From contig NZ_CP061771.1 in NCBI RefSeq assembly GCF_011751885.2, positions 2,852,001 to 2,916,000 on the forward strand: 64,000 nt of DNA, in the 5' to 3' direction. Below, in pieces: positions 15,844 through 25,625 of the stretch. Position 1 is the stretch's first letter. Every line of letters begins with the position of its first letter. The stretch is from Salinibacterium sp. ZJ450. GTDB taxonomy: Bacteria; Actinomycetota; Actinomycetes; Actinomycetales; Microbacteriaceae. The translations under genes were made by a program, and so were the position numbers. The notes under the pieces are model-generated. The model was given only the letters and a program-made list of their open reading frames with translations, was not told where the DNA came from and ran no database searches.

Positions 15844-17072
15844 GCCGCCGCCAGCTCGTCGAGGGGAACCGCCGGGTCGGCCAGCCGCGCGACATCCACC
15901 GGGCGGCCGGTGGCGATCAGCCGCTGCACCTGGTCGTTGACATCCCAGACGTTCACGTTCATTCCTGCTACCACCCGGTCATCCGCCAGCCAGAACGCGA
16001 TGAACTCGCGCGCCGCGACATCCCCGCGGTAGACCACTCTGGCGCCCGGCGTGAGCGGTGGGTAGCCGGAGTACTCCATCCCCAGGTCGTACTGGTCGGT
16101 GTAGAAGTACGGGATGTCGTCGAGCGCGGCCGGCGTGCCGCGCATCGACCGCGCGGCCACCTTGCCGCTCGCGATGGCGTTGGCCCAGTGTTCGTTGCGC
16201 ATGTGCTGCTTGACCACCGGATGGTAGGCGTTGGCCACGTCGCCGGCTGCGAACACGTCCGGGGCGCTCGTCGCCAAGCTCTGGTCGACCAGGATGCCGT
16301 TTCGGATGTCGAGGCCCGCCTGCTCGGCCAGTGCCGTGTTCGGCACCGCCCCGATGCCCACCACCACTAGGTCGGCCGGCAGGTCGCCGACATCCGTCAT
16401 CACGCCCGTCACCCGGTCGTCGCTCGTACTGAACCCGACCAGGTCCGCGGGCAGCCGAAACCGCACGCCGTGCTCCTCGTGCATGCGCTGGAACACGCCA
16501 CCCAATTCGTCGCCGAGCGGACCCTGCAGCGGGATCGTCTCGCGGCCGATCGCGGTGACACTGTTGCCGAACTCACGGGCGGCGGCCGCGATCTCCAGCC
16601 CGATCCAGCCGGCACCGACCAGCACCACCTCGCGGCCGCCGCCGGCCAGGGCGGTGTGCAGCCGTTCGCTGTCTTCCACTGTGCGCAGGTAGTGGATGCC
16701 GTGCGCGGTCGAACCCGGTACCGACACCCGGCGGGGCGTCGCCCCGGTGGCCAGGAGCAACCGGTCGTACGGGATGCTTCGGTCATCGGCGAGGCGGATC
16801 CGGTGCTCCGCGGGGTCGATGCTCGCGACGGTGGTCGACGCATCGACGTCGACGTCGTGCTCGGCGTACCAGGCGGCTGGGTGCACGAACACGCTCTCGC
16901 GGCCGGCCTTGCCGAGCATGTACTCCTTCGACAGCGGCGGACGGATGTACGGCAGGTGCGGTTCGGCGCCGAACAGCAGAATCGACCCGTCGAAGCCGTC
17001 CGCGCGCAACGTCTGCGCCGCCGTCGCCCCGGCCAACCCGCCGCCGACGATCACCAAGGTGTCTGTACTCAT
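15840..17072 (-). CDS. ferredoxin reductase-like FAD/NAD(P)H oxidoreductase
   Basis: 410-residue flavoprotein related to rhodocoxin/ferredoxin reductases and AIF. The FAD motif GGGLAGATAA is at residues 8-17, the NAD(P)H motif GAGWIGLEIAA near 150, and SAPDVFAAGDVA near 275 is the FAD ribityl contact. The C-terminal reductase domain carries PYFYTDQYDLGMEY. ATG 17072 overlaps the folE stop as ATGA. No ferredoxin or P450 gene accompanies it, so its electron acceptor is unknown; operon context links it to pterin metabolism. Confidence 0.87.
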   Translation of the reverse strand: MSTDTLVIVGGGLAGATAAQTLRADGFDGSILLFGAEPHLPYIRPPLSKEYMLGKAGRESVFVHPAAWYAEHDVDVDASTTVASIDPAEHRIRLADDRSIPYDRLLLATGATPRRVSVPGSTAHGIHYLRTVEDSERLHTALAGGGREVVLVGAGWIGLEIAAAAREFGNSVTAIGRETIPLQGPLGDELGGVFQRMHEEHGVRFRLPADLVGFSTSDDRVTGVMTDVGDLPADLVVVGIGAVPNTALAEQAGLDIRNGILVDQSLATSAPDVFAAGDVANAYHPVVKQHMRNEHWANAIASGKVAARSMRGTPAALDDIPYFYTDQYDLGMEYSGYPPLTPGARVVYRGDVAAREFIAFWLADDRVVAGMNVNVWDVNDQVQRLIATGRPVDVARLADPAVPLDELAAA

Positions 17073-17707
17073 CTGCCCGTCTCCGATCCGAATTGAGCCC
17101 TGTGCGCCCCTGAATGCGCCAACTCCCCAAGGAACGCCGATGTCACCGTGCGGCTGCCGGCCGCCTGCGCGCCGCGCAGGGTCATGCACAGGTGCTCGGC
17201 CTCGAGCACCACGCCGACCCCGCGGGGCTGCAACTCCCGGTCTAGCCATTCGGCCACCTGCCGGGTCAGTCGTTCCTGCACCTGCAGGTCGCGGCTGAAG
17301 TAGTCGAGCACGCGGGCGAACTTCGACAGACCGAGCAGCCGGTCACCGGGCAGGTAGCCGATGCGGGCGACACCGCGGAACGGCAGCAGATGGTGTTCGC
17401 AGAGCGATTGGAACGGGACATCCGTCACCATCACCAGCTGGTCATAGCCGTCGGAGTTCGGGAACGTGGTCGCGCTGAACTCCTCAGGGGTGAGCAGCTC
17501 AAGCAGCGCGGCGACCACCCGCCGTGGCGTCTCGCGCAGGTGCTCGCTGTCGATGTCCCGGCCGAGCGCGGCCAGCAGGTCGGTGGCCGCCGCGATCGCC
17601 CGTGGGCGGTCCACATCGGGCAGTGTGGTGTCGGATGTCGCGGACGGCACCGCATGCAGAATTGCCGGGCTCATCGCGGCAACATCGGTTGCGGATTCCA
17701 AGGTCAT
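17069..17707 (-). CDS. folE: GTP cyclohydrolase I
   Basis: 212-residue type I GTP cyclohydrolase, making 7,8-dihydroneopterin triphosphate from GTP. The zinc ligands lie in CEHHLLPF and HLCMTLRG, with LSKFAR, QVQERLT and LQPRGVGVVLEAEH motifs intact, so the enzyme should be active. The N-terminal 30 residues are a variable extension. ATG 17707 has GAGGAG upstream, and a good promoter (TTGACT, 17 nt, TATGGT) precedes it. It heads a four-gene operon divergent from the cysteine-rich regulator at 17795. Confidence 0.94.
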   Translation of the reverse strand: MTLESATDVAAMSPAILHAVPSATSDTTLPDVDRPRAIAAATDLLAALGRDIDSEHLRETPRRVVAALLELLTPEEFSATTFPNSDGYDQLVMVTDVPFQSLCEHHLLPFRGVARIGYLPGDRLLGLSKFARVLDYFSRDLQVQERLTRQVAEWLDRELQPRGVGVVLEAEHLCMTLRGAQAAGSRTVTSAFLGELAHSGAHRAQFGSETGR

Positions 17708-17734
17708 GGCACACTCTCCTCGCGCTTGGCTCCG

Positions 17735-17763
17735 ACCATACGAGCGTCGAATTCTTAAGTCAA
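17735..17763 (-). promoter_or_regulatory. folE operon promoter
   Basis: On the minus strand TTGACT (17763-17758) and TATGGT (17740-17735) are separated by exactly 17 nt, about 28 nt ahead of the folE start. It is the best consensus promoter in the window and lies within the 87-bp region shared with the divergent regulator gene. Confidence 0.7.
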
Positions 17764-17782
17764 TGGTTTTTGCTTTTAGAGG

Positions 17783-17788
17783 TAGACT
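17783..17788 (+). promoter_or_regulatory. -10 box of the SufR-like regulator gene
   Basis: TAGACT ends 6 nt before ATG 17795 with no Shine-Dalgarno, implying a leaderless message. It faces the folE promoter 20 bp away, so one bound regulator could control both. Confidence 0.5.
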
Positions 17789-17794
17789 GGCCGC

Positions 17795-18493
17795 ATGAAT
17801 CGCCGACCACTCGAGGACCGGGTCGCCGCCGTCACGGCACTGGATGACCCGGTGCGCCGCGCCCTGTTCGCCCTGGTGTCGACCAGCGAGCTTCCGATCA
17901 GCCGTGATGACGCGGCATCCGCTCTCAGCCTCGCGCGCAGCACGGCGGCGTTCCATCTCGACCGGCTGGTCGAGGCGGGCCTGCTCGGCGTGGAGTTCAA
18001 ACGGCTCGGCACTCGGTCGGGCCCGGGCGCCGGTCGGCCCTCGAAGCTCTACCACCGCCTCGAGTCCGAGCTGGCGGTGTCGGTTCCCGACCGCCGCTAC
18101 GACCTGGCCGCCGAGATCATGGCATCGGCGATCGACGAATCAGCCGGCAGCGGCATTCCCGTGACCGAGGCGCTTGCTGTTGCCGCGCGCGAAACGGGGC
18201 AGCGGATGGGCGAGGCCGCCGACTCGCTCGAGCACGTGCTCGAGGAGACCGGCTACGAGCCGCACCCGGACGGCGCGGGCGGCTGGGACTTCGCCAACTG
18301 CCCGTTCCACCAGCTGTCCCGCACGCACACCGCCACGATGTGCGGAATCAACGGCCGGTTCCTTGTCGGAGTGCTCGAGGGGGCCGCCGACAGCGGGCAC
18401 CGCATCGAGCCGACGCCACCCGGATCCCGCTGCTGCGCGCGCATTGCCTCCACCGCCGAAATACCCGAATACATTCAGACAACGTCCAGCTAA
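17795..18493 (+). CDS. cysteine-rich winged-helix regulator (SufR-like, probable Fe-S sensor)
   Basis: 232 residues. An N-terminal winged helix (about 15-90; SLARSTAAFHLDRLVEAGLL) is followed by a ligand domain with Cys169 in NCPFH, Cys183 in TMCG and Cys213-Cys214 in SRCCAR. The CPFH...C...CC arrangement resembles SufR-type iron-sulfur regulators, in which cluster loss changes DNA binding. The exact ligands and cluster are inferred. It is divergent from folE and so probably controls the pterin operon. Confidence 0.75.
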   Translation: MNRRPLEDRVAAVTALDDPVRRALFALVSTSELPISRDDAASALSLARSTAAFHLDRLVEAGLLGVEFKRLGTRSGPGAGRPSKLYHRLESELAVSVPDRRYDLAAEIMASAIDESAGSGIPVTEALAVAARETGQRMGEAADSLEHVLEETGYEPHPDGAGGWDFANCPFHQLSRTHTATMCGINGRFLVGVLEGAADSGHRIEPTPPGSRCCARIASTAEIPEYIQTTSS

Positions 18494-18511
18494 CACGCAG
18501 ATACTTGGCGG

Positions 18512-19204
18512 ATGAGCGACGGCCCCAAGATCCTGATAGTTGACGACGAACCGAACATCCGCGACCTTCTCACCACGAGCCTGCGCTTTGCCGGGTTCGC
18601 GGTGCGCGCGGTCGGCAACGGCGCTCAGGCGATCTCCGCGGTGCTGGAGGAAGAGCCCGACCTGATCATCCTTGACGTGATGCTGCCCGACATCAATGGG
18701 TTCGGCGTCACCAAGCGGTTGCGGGCATCCGGCTACACCGCGCCGATCCTCTTCCTCACCGCCAAGGACGACACCGAGGACAAGATCACCGGGCTCACCG
18801 TCGGCGGCGACGACTACGTGACCAAGCCGTTCAGCCTCGACGAGATCGTCGCCCGCATCAAGGCCATCCTGCGGCGCACCATGCAGGAAGACGAAGACGC
18901 CATCATCCGCGCCGGTGAACTGACCATGGATCAGGACACTCACGAGGTCAGCATCGGCGACACCCAGATCGAACTGAGCCCCACCGAGTTCAAGCTGCTG
19001 CGCTACCTGATGCTCAACCCGAACCGGGTACTGTCGAAGGCGCAGATCCTCGACCACGTCTGGGAATACGACTTCAACGGCGACGCCGGCATCGTCGAGA
19101 GCTACATCTCCTACCTGCGGCGCAAGCTCGACCAGTACTCCACCGAGCCGATCATCCAGACCAAACGCGGCTTCGGGTACATGCTCAAGGCCGGCAAGGC
19201 ATAA
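18512..19204 (+). CDS. OmpR-family response regulator
   Basis: 230 residues. The receiver domain (1-120) has the acidic pair DDE at 11-13, the phosphoacceptor Asp in LIILDVMLPD near 53, Thr in FLTAK and Lys in TKPF. The C-terminal winged helix (130-230) has SPTEFKLLRYL and the VESYISYLRRKL recognition helix. It resembles actinobacterial PrrA/TcrA-type regulators. The cognate kinase starts 9 bp downstream. The target genes and signal are not evident from context. Confidence 0.92.
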   Translation: MSDGPKILIVDDEPNIRDLLTTSLRFAGFAVRAVGNGAQAISAVLEEEPDLIILDVMLPDINGFGVTKRLRASGYTAPILFLTAKDDTEDKITGLTVGGDDYVTKPFSLDEIVARIKAILRRTMQEDEDAIIRAGELTMDQDTHEVSIGDTQIELSPTEFKLLRYLMLNPNRVLSKAQILDHVWEYDFNGDAGIVESYISYLRRKLDQYSTEPIIQTKRGFGYMLKAGKA

Positions 19205-19213
19205 TCTGGCCTG

Positions 19214-20887
19214 ATGCACCAGCGACTGTCCCGGTGGTGGAGCTCGATCTCCCTCCGCACCAAGGTCACCGGCGTCACGGTGCTTCTCGTCACCTTCGGC
19301 CTTCTCGTGGTCGGCACCGGCACCATCAGCGTGCTGCGCGCCTACCTGGTCGATGAGGTCGACAAGAAACTGAGCGAGTCGGTGGAGCAGTTCCGGCTGC
19401 GCGCCGACTTCGTGCAGACCGAGCAGGGCCTCGACTGCACCACCACGTCGGGACTCACCGAGCAGTACTACACCGCCATCGTGACTCCCGACGGCGACGT
19501 GCTCTGCGACAACCGCGCCGACGATCAATCCGCCCCTGACGTCGCCGCCATCGATCTGAGCGTCATCACCGCTCAGGCCGGTCGGCCGTTCTCGCTGGGC
19601 AACGGCGAAGGAGGGGGTGGTCAATGGCGGGTCATCGCGCTGCCCATCACTCCGGTGGGCGAGTCCGACTACTACCCATTCGTCGTGGGCATGAACCTCA
19701 ACGAGACCAACAGCATCATCGCCCAGTTCACCGCCATCTTCTTCTTCTTCGGAGTCAACGTGGTGATCCTCGCCGCCGCGCTCACCCGGCTGATGGTCAC
19801 CACCACGTTCGCGCCGTTGCGGGATGTCGAGCAGACCGCCGCCCGGTTCGCCGACGGTGACTTCACCCAGCGGCTGACCGGCGCCGCGCCGAACACCGAA
19901 GTGGGGCGACTGAACCAGTCGCTGAACGCGATGCTGAGCCGCATCGACAGCGCCTTCAAGGACCGCGCGAAGACCATCGACCAGATGCGCCGGTTCGTCG
20001 GCGACGCCAGCCACGAACTGCGCACCCCGCTGGTGTCGGTGCGCGGCTACGCCGAGCTGTACCGGATGGGCGCGCTGCAGAATCCCGACGACGTGGCGCA
20101 GGCCATGGAACGCATCGAGAAGGAAGCGGTGCGGATGGGTGAACTGGTCGAGGACATGCTCGAGCTCGCCAGACTCGACGAGGCACGACCCCTGCAACTC
20201 GCCCCGGTCGACCTGGTGCCGATCGCCCAGGATGCGGCGATGGACACGATGGCCTCCTCCCCGGAACGCACGGTCAGCGTCGTCGTCTACGAACCGATCA
20301 TCGGCACCCTTGAGGCACCGGATGCCGCGACCGCAGGTTCCGCAGACGGCCCCCCGCCGCCGGTGCCCGCCTCCAACAGCCCGAAGGCCTTCGCCGGCGC
20401 GACGCTTGCCCGGCTGCGGAACCTGCGCAACCGGCCGGTGAAGGTCATCGCCAACGCCGTGTCCGCCCCGGTCGCGACGGCCGGCGACACCGGCGCGGTC
20501 GTCTGGGCGGAGGAGAACAAGGTGCGTCAGGTGGTGACGAACCTGATCGGCAACGCCATGCGGTTCACCACCGCAGACAGCCCGATCGAGATCGGCATCC
20601 AGGTCGACCACGCCCGCGGGTTGGGCATCATCTCGGTAATCGACCACGGCGAAGGCATCCCGCCGCAGATCCGGGAGAAGATCTTCCAGCGCTTCTGGCG
20701 TGCCGACAGCTCGCGCACCCGCGACACCGGCGGCAGCGGGCTGGGCCTCGCGATCGTGTCCTCCATCGTCGCCAACCTGCACGGCGCCGTCGACGTCGTC
20801 GAGACGCCAGGTGGCGGGGCGACGTTCCGGGTGGCGCTACCACTCCACCGCCCGGAACCCTCCACAGCCGAGGCTGCGGCATCCTGA
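19214..20887 (+). CDS. sensor histidine kinase with proline/alanine insertion
   Basis: 557-residue membrane kinase partner of the regulator at 18512. Two transmembrane helices (about 17-40 and 172-195) flank an extracytoplasmic sensor of about 130 residues; a HAMP domain follows. The DHp box DASHELRTPLVSVRGYAE carries the phosphorylated His near 261. Between DHp and the ATPase domain lies an atypical insertion (about 355-430), first Pro/Ala-rich (PPPPVPA), then basic (RLRNLRNRPVK). The ATPase domain has N, G1 (DHGEGIP) and G2 (GGSGLGLAIV) boxes, so catalysis should be intact. Confidence 0.92.
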   Translation: MHQRLSRWWSSISLRTKVTGVTVLLVTFGLLVVGTGTISVLRAYLVDEVDKKLSESVEQFRLRADFVQTEQGLDCTTTSGLTEQYYTAIVTPDGDVLCDNRADDQSAPDVAAIDLSVITAQAGRPFSLGNGEGGGGQWRVIALPITPVGESDYYPFVVGMNLNETNSIIAQFTAIFFFFGVNVVILAAALTRLMVTTTFAPLRDVEQTAARFADGDFTQRLTGAAPNTEVGRLNQSLNAMLSRIDSAFKDRAKTIDQMRRFVGDASHELRTPLVSVRGYAELYRMGALQNPDDVAQAMERIEKEAVRMGELVEDMLELARLDEARPLQLAPVDLVPIAQDAAMDTMASSPERTVSVVVYEPIIGTLEAPDAATAGSADGPPPPVPASNSPKAFAGATLARLRNLRNRPVKVIANAVSAPVATAGDTGAVVWAEENKVRQVVTNLIGNAMRFTTADSPIEIGIQVDHARGLGIISVIDHGEGIPPQIREKIFQRFWRADSSRTRDTGGSGLGLAIVSSIVANLHGAVDVVETPGGGATFRVALPLHRPEPSTAEAAAS

Positions 20888-20917
20888 GCTGACCGCCGGG
20901 CGCGTACCGTTCCGGCC

Positions 20918-21208
20918 ATGACCAGATACCAGGTAGACAGCGAAGCAGTGCTCAGCGCCACCGGCGCCGTGCGCACATCGATCGGCCGCATCCAGGCGGA
21001 GGTGGCCGGGCTACACGGCCAGCTCACCAACCTGCAGGGCTCGTGGACCGGCCAGGCGGCCACCGCGTTTCAGGCGGTGGTGAATGAGTGGCGGGCCACC
21101 GAACAGCGGGTGGAGGAGAACCTGACAGCGTTGAACCTCGCGCTCGGGGCGGCGGGTCAAACCTATGCCGACATCGAGCTGCAGAACGCGCGGCGGTTCG
21201 GTCTCTGA
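20918..21208 (+). CDS. WXG100-family protein
   Basis: 96-residue helical hairpin with the diagnostic turn SWTGQAA near residues 46-52 and the C-terminal helix of Esx proteins. Such proteins are exported as dimers by type VII secretion. No EccC ATPase or partner Esx gene is near, so this is an orphan copy that would need a secretion apparatus elsewhere. ATG 20918 follows TACCGT by 7 nt, the same leaderless layout as many neighbours. A strong terminator follows at 21221. Confidence 0.88.
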   Translation: MTRYQVDSEAVLSATGAVRTSIGRIQAEVAGLHGQLTNLQGSWTGQAATAFQAVVNEWRATEQRVEENLTALNLALGAAGQTYADIELQNARRFGL

Positions 21209-21220
21209 CCTTAACGACAA

Positions 21221-21248
21221 AGCGGGCAGCCCCGAAGGGCTGCCCGCT
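21221..21248. terminator. bidirectional terminator between WXG100 gene and groEL
   Basis: AGCGGGCAGCCC (21221-21232) and GGGCTGCCCGCT (21237-21248) form a perfect 12-bp stem with a CGAA tetraloop, between convergent genes. Confidence 0.85.
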
Positions 21249-21263
21249 GGTGTCTGGACTGGC

Positions 21264-22919
<1,656 letters not shown>

Positions 22920-22932
22920 CTAACGCAAGTAA

Positions 22933-22959
22933 TTAGCACTCAAACGCGAGGAGTGCCAA
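22933..22959. promoter_or_regulatory. CIRCE operator 1 (HrcA site) of groEL
   Basis: TTAGCACTC, 9-nt spacer, GAGTGCCAA: one mismatch from the CIRCE consensus. It is about 40 bp upstream of the groEL start. On the minus strand it spans a possible promoter with TTGGCA and CTAATT 17 nt apart. Confidence 0.9.
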
Positions 22960-22967
22960 TGTCAGTT

Positions 22968-22994
22968 TTAGCACTCTAGGGTGTCGAGTGCAAG
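22968..22994. promoter_or_regulatory. CIRCE operator 2 (HrcA site) of groEL
   Basis: TTAGCACTC, 9-nt spacer, GAGTGCAAG: the right arm deviates at two positions. It lies 35 bp (just over three helical turns) from operator 1, a spacing compatible with two HrcA dimers on one face. Confidence 0.8.
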
Positions 22995-23073
22995 ACGGAT
23001 GTCGCTGCGTGCGAGTAACGCTGACACTTCTCACTCGACTTGTTCCTCTCCGCCCGCCTGCGACAATGTACGG

Positions 23074-23490
23074 GTGACTGCGTGGAGACCCGATTGGGCG
23101 CACTTCCCCTCGCTCCTCCTGAACTTCTGGACTGAGCGGCACCTGTGCACTCTCGCCTCGCTTCGCGCCGACGGCAGGCCGCACCTCGTCCCGGTCGGTG
23201 TCGCTCTGGACCTAGAGGAACGGTGCGCCTGGGTGATCACCAACGAACACTCGCGCAAGGTCCAGCACGTAGCCGCCGACGACAGGGTCGCCGCATCCCA
23301 AGTGAGCGGGCGGCACTGGTCGACGATCGAGGGCACAGCCCGAGTCGTCACCGACGAGGTCTCAGTCGCTCGCGCCGTGACCTGCTACTCCGCACGCTAT
23401 CGCGAACCTCGGCCAAATCCTTCCCGGGTCGCTCTGCGGATCGAGATCGACCGCTTTCTGATGTCCTCCGGCTTCATGCCGACCGGCTGA
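23074..23490 (+). CDS. PPOX-class (F420- or flavin-dependent) oxidoreductase
   Basis: 138-residue split-barrel protein of the pyridoxamine-phosphate oxidase-like superfamily. ASLRADGRPHLVPVGVALD and the central VITNEHSRKVQHVAADDRVAASQVSG follow the family pattern of actinobacterial F420-dependent enzymes. The substrate is unknown. I choose GTG 23074, which starts just before the conserved WRPDWAHFP segment and lies 6 nt after GACAAT; longer in-frame starts would run back into the groEL control region. Confidence 0.75.
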   Translation: MTAWRPDWAHFPSLLLNFWTERHLCTLASLRADGRPHLVPVGVALDLEERCAWVITNEHSRKVQHVAADDRVAASQVSGRHWSTIEGTARVVTDEVSVARAVTCYSARYREPRPNPSRVALRIEIDRFLMSSGFMPTG

Positions 23491-23511
23491 GCCGACGTGG
23501 CGATCCTCGGC

Positions 23512-24027
23512 TCATTCCACTCGGAACTTGAAACCGCGGTGCGACCCCACGAAACCCAGCCGCTCGTAGAAGCGGTGGGCATCCTCCCGCGCCTCATCAG
23601 AGGTGAGCTGCACGAGCGATGCACCGGTCGTTGGCGCTGCTGTCTCGGTGGCCCAGCGCATCATCGCTGATCCGATGCCGCTAGATCTGTGACTGCTCGC
23701 TACGCGCACCGCCTCAATCAGGAGACGAGTGGAGCCGCGCCGAGCCATACCCGGAATGCGGGTGAGCTGCATGGTAGCCACGGGTTCGTCGACCTCATCC
23801 ACGACCACGACGAGGATCTCGTTGGAACGGTCTTCGATCAGTTCGCTGAGGGCCGCCTGATAGGCCGCAGTTGCGGACTCGTCAGCGGTGTCGCCTCTCG
23901 TAGCGCTGATCGGATCGTCGGAAAGGAGAATCATGAGCGCGCCGAGGTCGCCGTCCCGTGCGCGGCGCAGGGTGCACTCCCCCGTCGTAATTCTGAGCGC
24001 GATGGGAAGAGCCAGGGTCGTAATCAC
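23512..24027 (-). CDS. GNAT-family N-acetyltransferase
   Basis: 171 residues. The acetyl-CoA motif is SSHRSSGIGSAMMRWA near residues 110-125, followed by QLTSDEAREDAHRFYERLGF, typical of small GNAT enzymes. The acceptor is unknown. The start is uncertain; GTG 24027 gives a full GNAT fold and lies 18 bp after the lipoprotein gene stop, suggesting cotranscription. Confidence 0.8.
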   Translation of the reverse strand: MITTLALPIALRITTGECTLRRARDGDLGALMILLSDDPISATRGDTADESATAAYQAALSELIEDRSNEILVVVVDEVDEPVATMQLTRIPGMARRGSTRLLIEAVRVASSHRSSGIGSAMMRWATETAAPTTGASLVQLTSDEAREDAHRFYERLGFVGSHRGFKFRVE

Positions 24028-24044
24028 CGTCTCAGCTTTCGGGG

Positions 24045-25097
24045 TTACGGGGCGACGAACGCGACTGACCCCTGGGTGGGCACCAGCTCGACCCAGGAGT
24101 TGCCCGGCGCGAGCCGCACGGTCACGCCGTTGTCGTCGACCAGCTTGATCGTGTCGGTCTGCGAGTCCTTGCGCCAGGTGGCATGCACGGTGGCTCCCCC
24201 GGTGGACACCCACGCCTCGCCGCTGCCGATCAGCTCCGTCTTGGGGATGTCGGCGCTCACCGTCACGGGCACGCGCAGTACGACCAGGTTGGTGGCGGTC
24301 AACTGTGCACCGGTGTTGTCGGTGTCGGTCGCTCCGCCGGTCATGAACCGTCCCCACGCGCCGGTCGCGGCATCCCAGGCCCACGACGGCGTGCCGAGCG
24401 AGCCGAAGGTGAGGTTGACCCGGGCGGTGGGGGTGCCGTCCTTCGCCGCGGTGGACGAGGGGATGTCGAGAGAGAACGCGAAGTGCTGCTGCGGGGCCTT
24501 GAGGTCGTCATGCTGGGCGACCACCTCGCGCGCCTTCACGTGCACATTGTGCGGGGCCCGCTTGGCCGGGGAACGGAAGAAGGTGGTGGCGGTGTCGGCC
24601 TGACCGTGGATGGCGTTGTAGACGGGCGCGCTTTGCATCATGTTGACGAACCCCGGCTGTCCGCCGGAGTACGCCACGATGCCGCCGAGCGGCGAGATGA
24701 TGTCGGGGTCCATCGGGCGGATGGAGCGCACCGGGCCGAGGATCTCGGGCACGGTCGAGTGCCAGACGCCGACGTATCGCGTCATCCCGCCCTCGACGAG
24801 TTCTTCGAACACGATGTCGGTCTCGTTCAGCCCGAACTGCGCGCGAGCCAGCGGGTGGTTGTCGATCTTCGCGGCGATCGACGGGTGATCCAGCGCGTCG
24901 CTCTGCACCGTCTCGCCGGTGAGCGGCGCGATCACCGTCGGCGCCGGAGCCTCATAGCTGGAGTCCCAGACCGGGCCGGCCGAGGCCGACGGCTTCGCCT
25001 TCGGTGGCTCGGTGGCCGAGCAGCCGGTCAGCAGGAGGACGCCGAGGCCAATGACCGCGATCGTCCGATGACGTTGTGAATTCCCCCATGCACGCAC
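24045..25097 (-). CDS. DUF3048 lipoprotein (YerB-like)
   Basis: 350-residue exported lipoprotein. The signal peptide ends in the lipobox LLTGC (Cys at about 26). The rest is a DUF3048 protein: PLTGE near the N-terminus, IAAKIDNHPLARAQFGL, GMTRYVGVWHS and FFRSPAKRAPHNVHV are recognisable. The role is unknown. GTG 25097 follows TAGTCT by 7 nt; that -10 box overlaps the stem of the cspA terminator. Confidence 0.85.
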   Translation of the reverse strand: MRAWGNSQRHRTIAVIGLGVLLLTGCSATEPPKAKPSASAGPVWDSSYEAPAPTVIAPLTGETVQSDALDHPSIAAKIDNHPLARAQFGLNETDIVFEELVEGGMTRYVGVWHSTVPEILGPVRSIRPMDPDIISPLGGIVAYSGGQPGFVNMMQSAPVYNAIHGQADTATTFFRSPAKRAPHNVHVKAREVVAQHDDLKAPQQHFAFSLDIPSSTAAKDGTPTARVNLTFGSLGTPSWAWDAATGAWGRFMTGGATDTDNTGAQLTATNLVVLRVPVTVSADIPKTELIGSGEAWVSTGGATVHATWRKDSQTDTIKLVDDNGVTVRLAPGNSWVELVPTQGSVAFVAP

Positions 25098-25104
25098 GAG
25101 GGAA

Positions 25105-25110
25105 AGACTA
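25105..25110 (-). promoter_or_regulatory. -10 box of the DUF3048 gene, overlapping a terminator stem
   Basis: TAGTCT ends 7 nt before GTG 25097. Its last three bases (25108-25110) are also the outer base pairs of the cspA terminator hairpin, so the two signals share DNA. Confidence 0.45.
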
Positions 25111-25140
25111 ACGCCGTCCGAGACATCCGGACGGCGTTAG
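25108..25140 (-). terminator. cspA terminator
   Basis: CTAACGCCGTCCG (25108-25120) and CGGACGGCGTTAG (25128-25140) form a perfect 13-bp stem with a 7-nt loop, 30 bp after the cspA stop. Confidence 0.8.
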
Positions 25141-25170
25141 CGAGGCGTGCCTCAGGAATCGAATGGCTGA

Positions 25171-25374
25171 TCAGGCCAGTCGAACGGCTTCCGCCTGCGG
25201 ACCCTTGTTACCGGTGCCCACCTCGAAAACAACCTGCTGGCCCTCTTCAAGAACTTTGTACCCATTCATGTCGATGGCGGAGTAGTGGACGAACACGTCC
25301 TGTCCCCCGTCATCGACGGTGATGAAACCGTAGCCCTTTTCAGCGTTGAACCACTTCACGGTCCCATTCGCCAT
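25171..25374 (-). CDS. cspA: cold-shock protein
   Basis: 67-residue single cold-shock domain, starting [15 protein letters not shown] with the RNP1 motif and DVFVHYSAI as RNP2. It binds RNA and single-stranded DNA. ATG 25374 has GGGAG upstream. Its length is that of classical CspA, unlike the extended paralogue at 9222. It has its own terminator and a 250-bp upstream region. Confidence 0.96.
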   Translation of the reverse strand: MANGTVKWFNAEKGYGFITVDDGGQDVFVHYSAIDMNGYKVLEEGQQVVFEVGTGNKGPQAEAVRLA

Positions 25375-25625
25375 GTGTTACTCCCTGCTGTGTCCTGGCA
25401 GCGTGAGCACGAGTGAGCTCCGCCGGGTTGCGCGCAGAAAACTGCGTTCACCTTGCCAGATCACGACGCTGCGGGAAAGCATTACCATCACCGGGCTAGA
25501 TGGGCGACCAATCCCAGATCGTAGCGGGAACCGCGGCAAAAGTAGAGGGTTATTGGGCCGATCTACCGGTAATTACCTGATTTATCGGCGAACGCAACAA
25601 CCGCATCAACCCGGAACCGATTCCA
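25375..25625. other. cspA upstream region
   Basis: 251 bp without a gene between cspA and the LytR_C gene (both minus strand). It is more AT-rich than its surroundings near 25540-25600 (ATTGGGCCGATCTACC, TTACCTGATTTATC), as expected for a promoter and a long cold-shock leader. No specific box is claimed. Confidence 0.4.
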
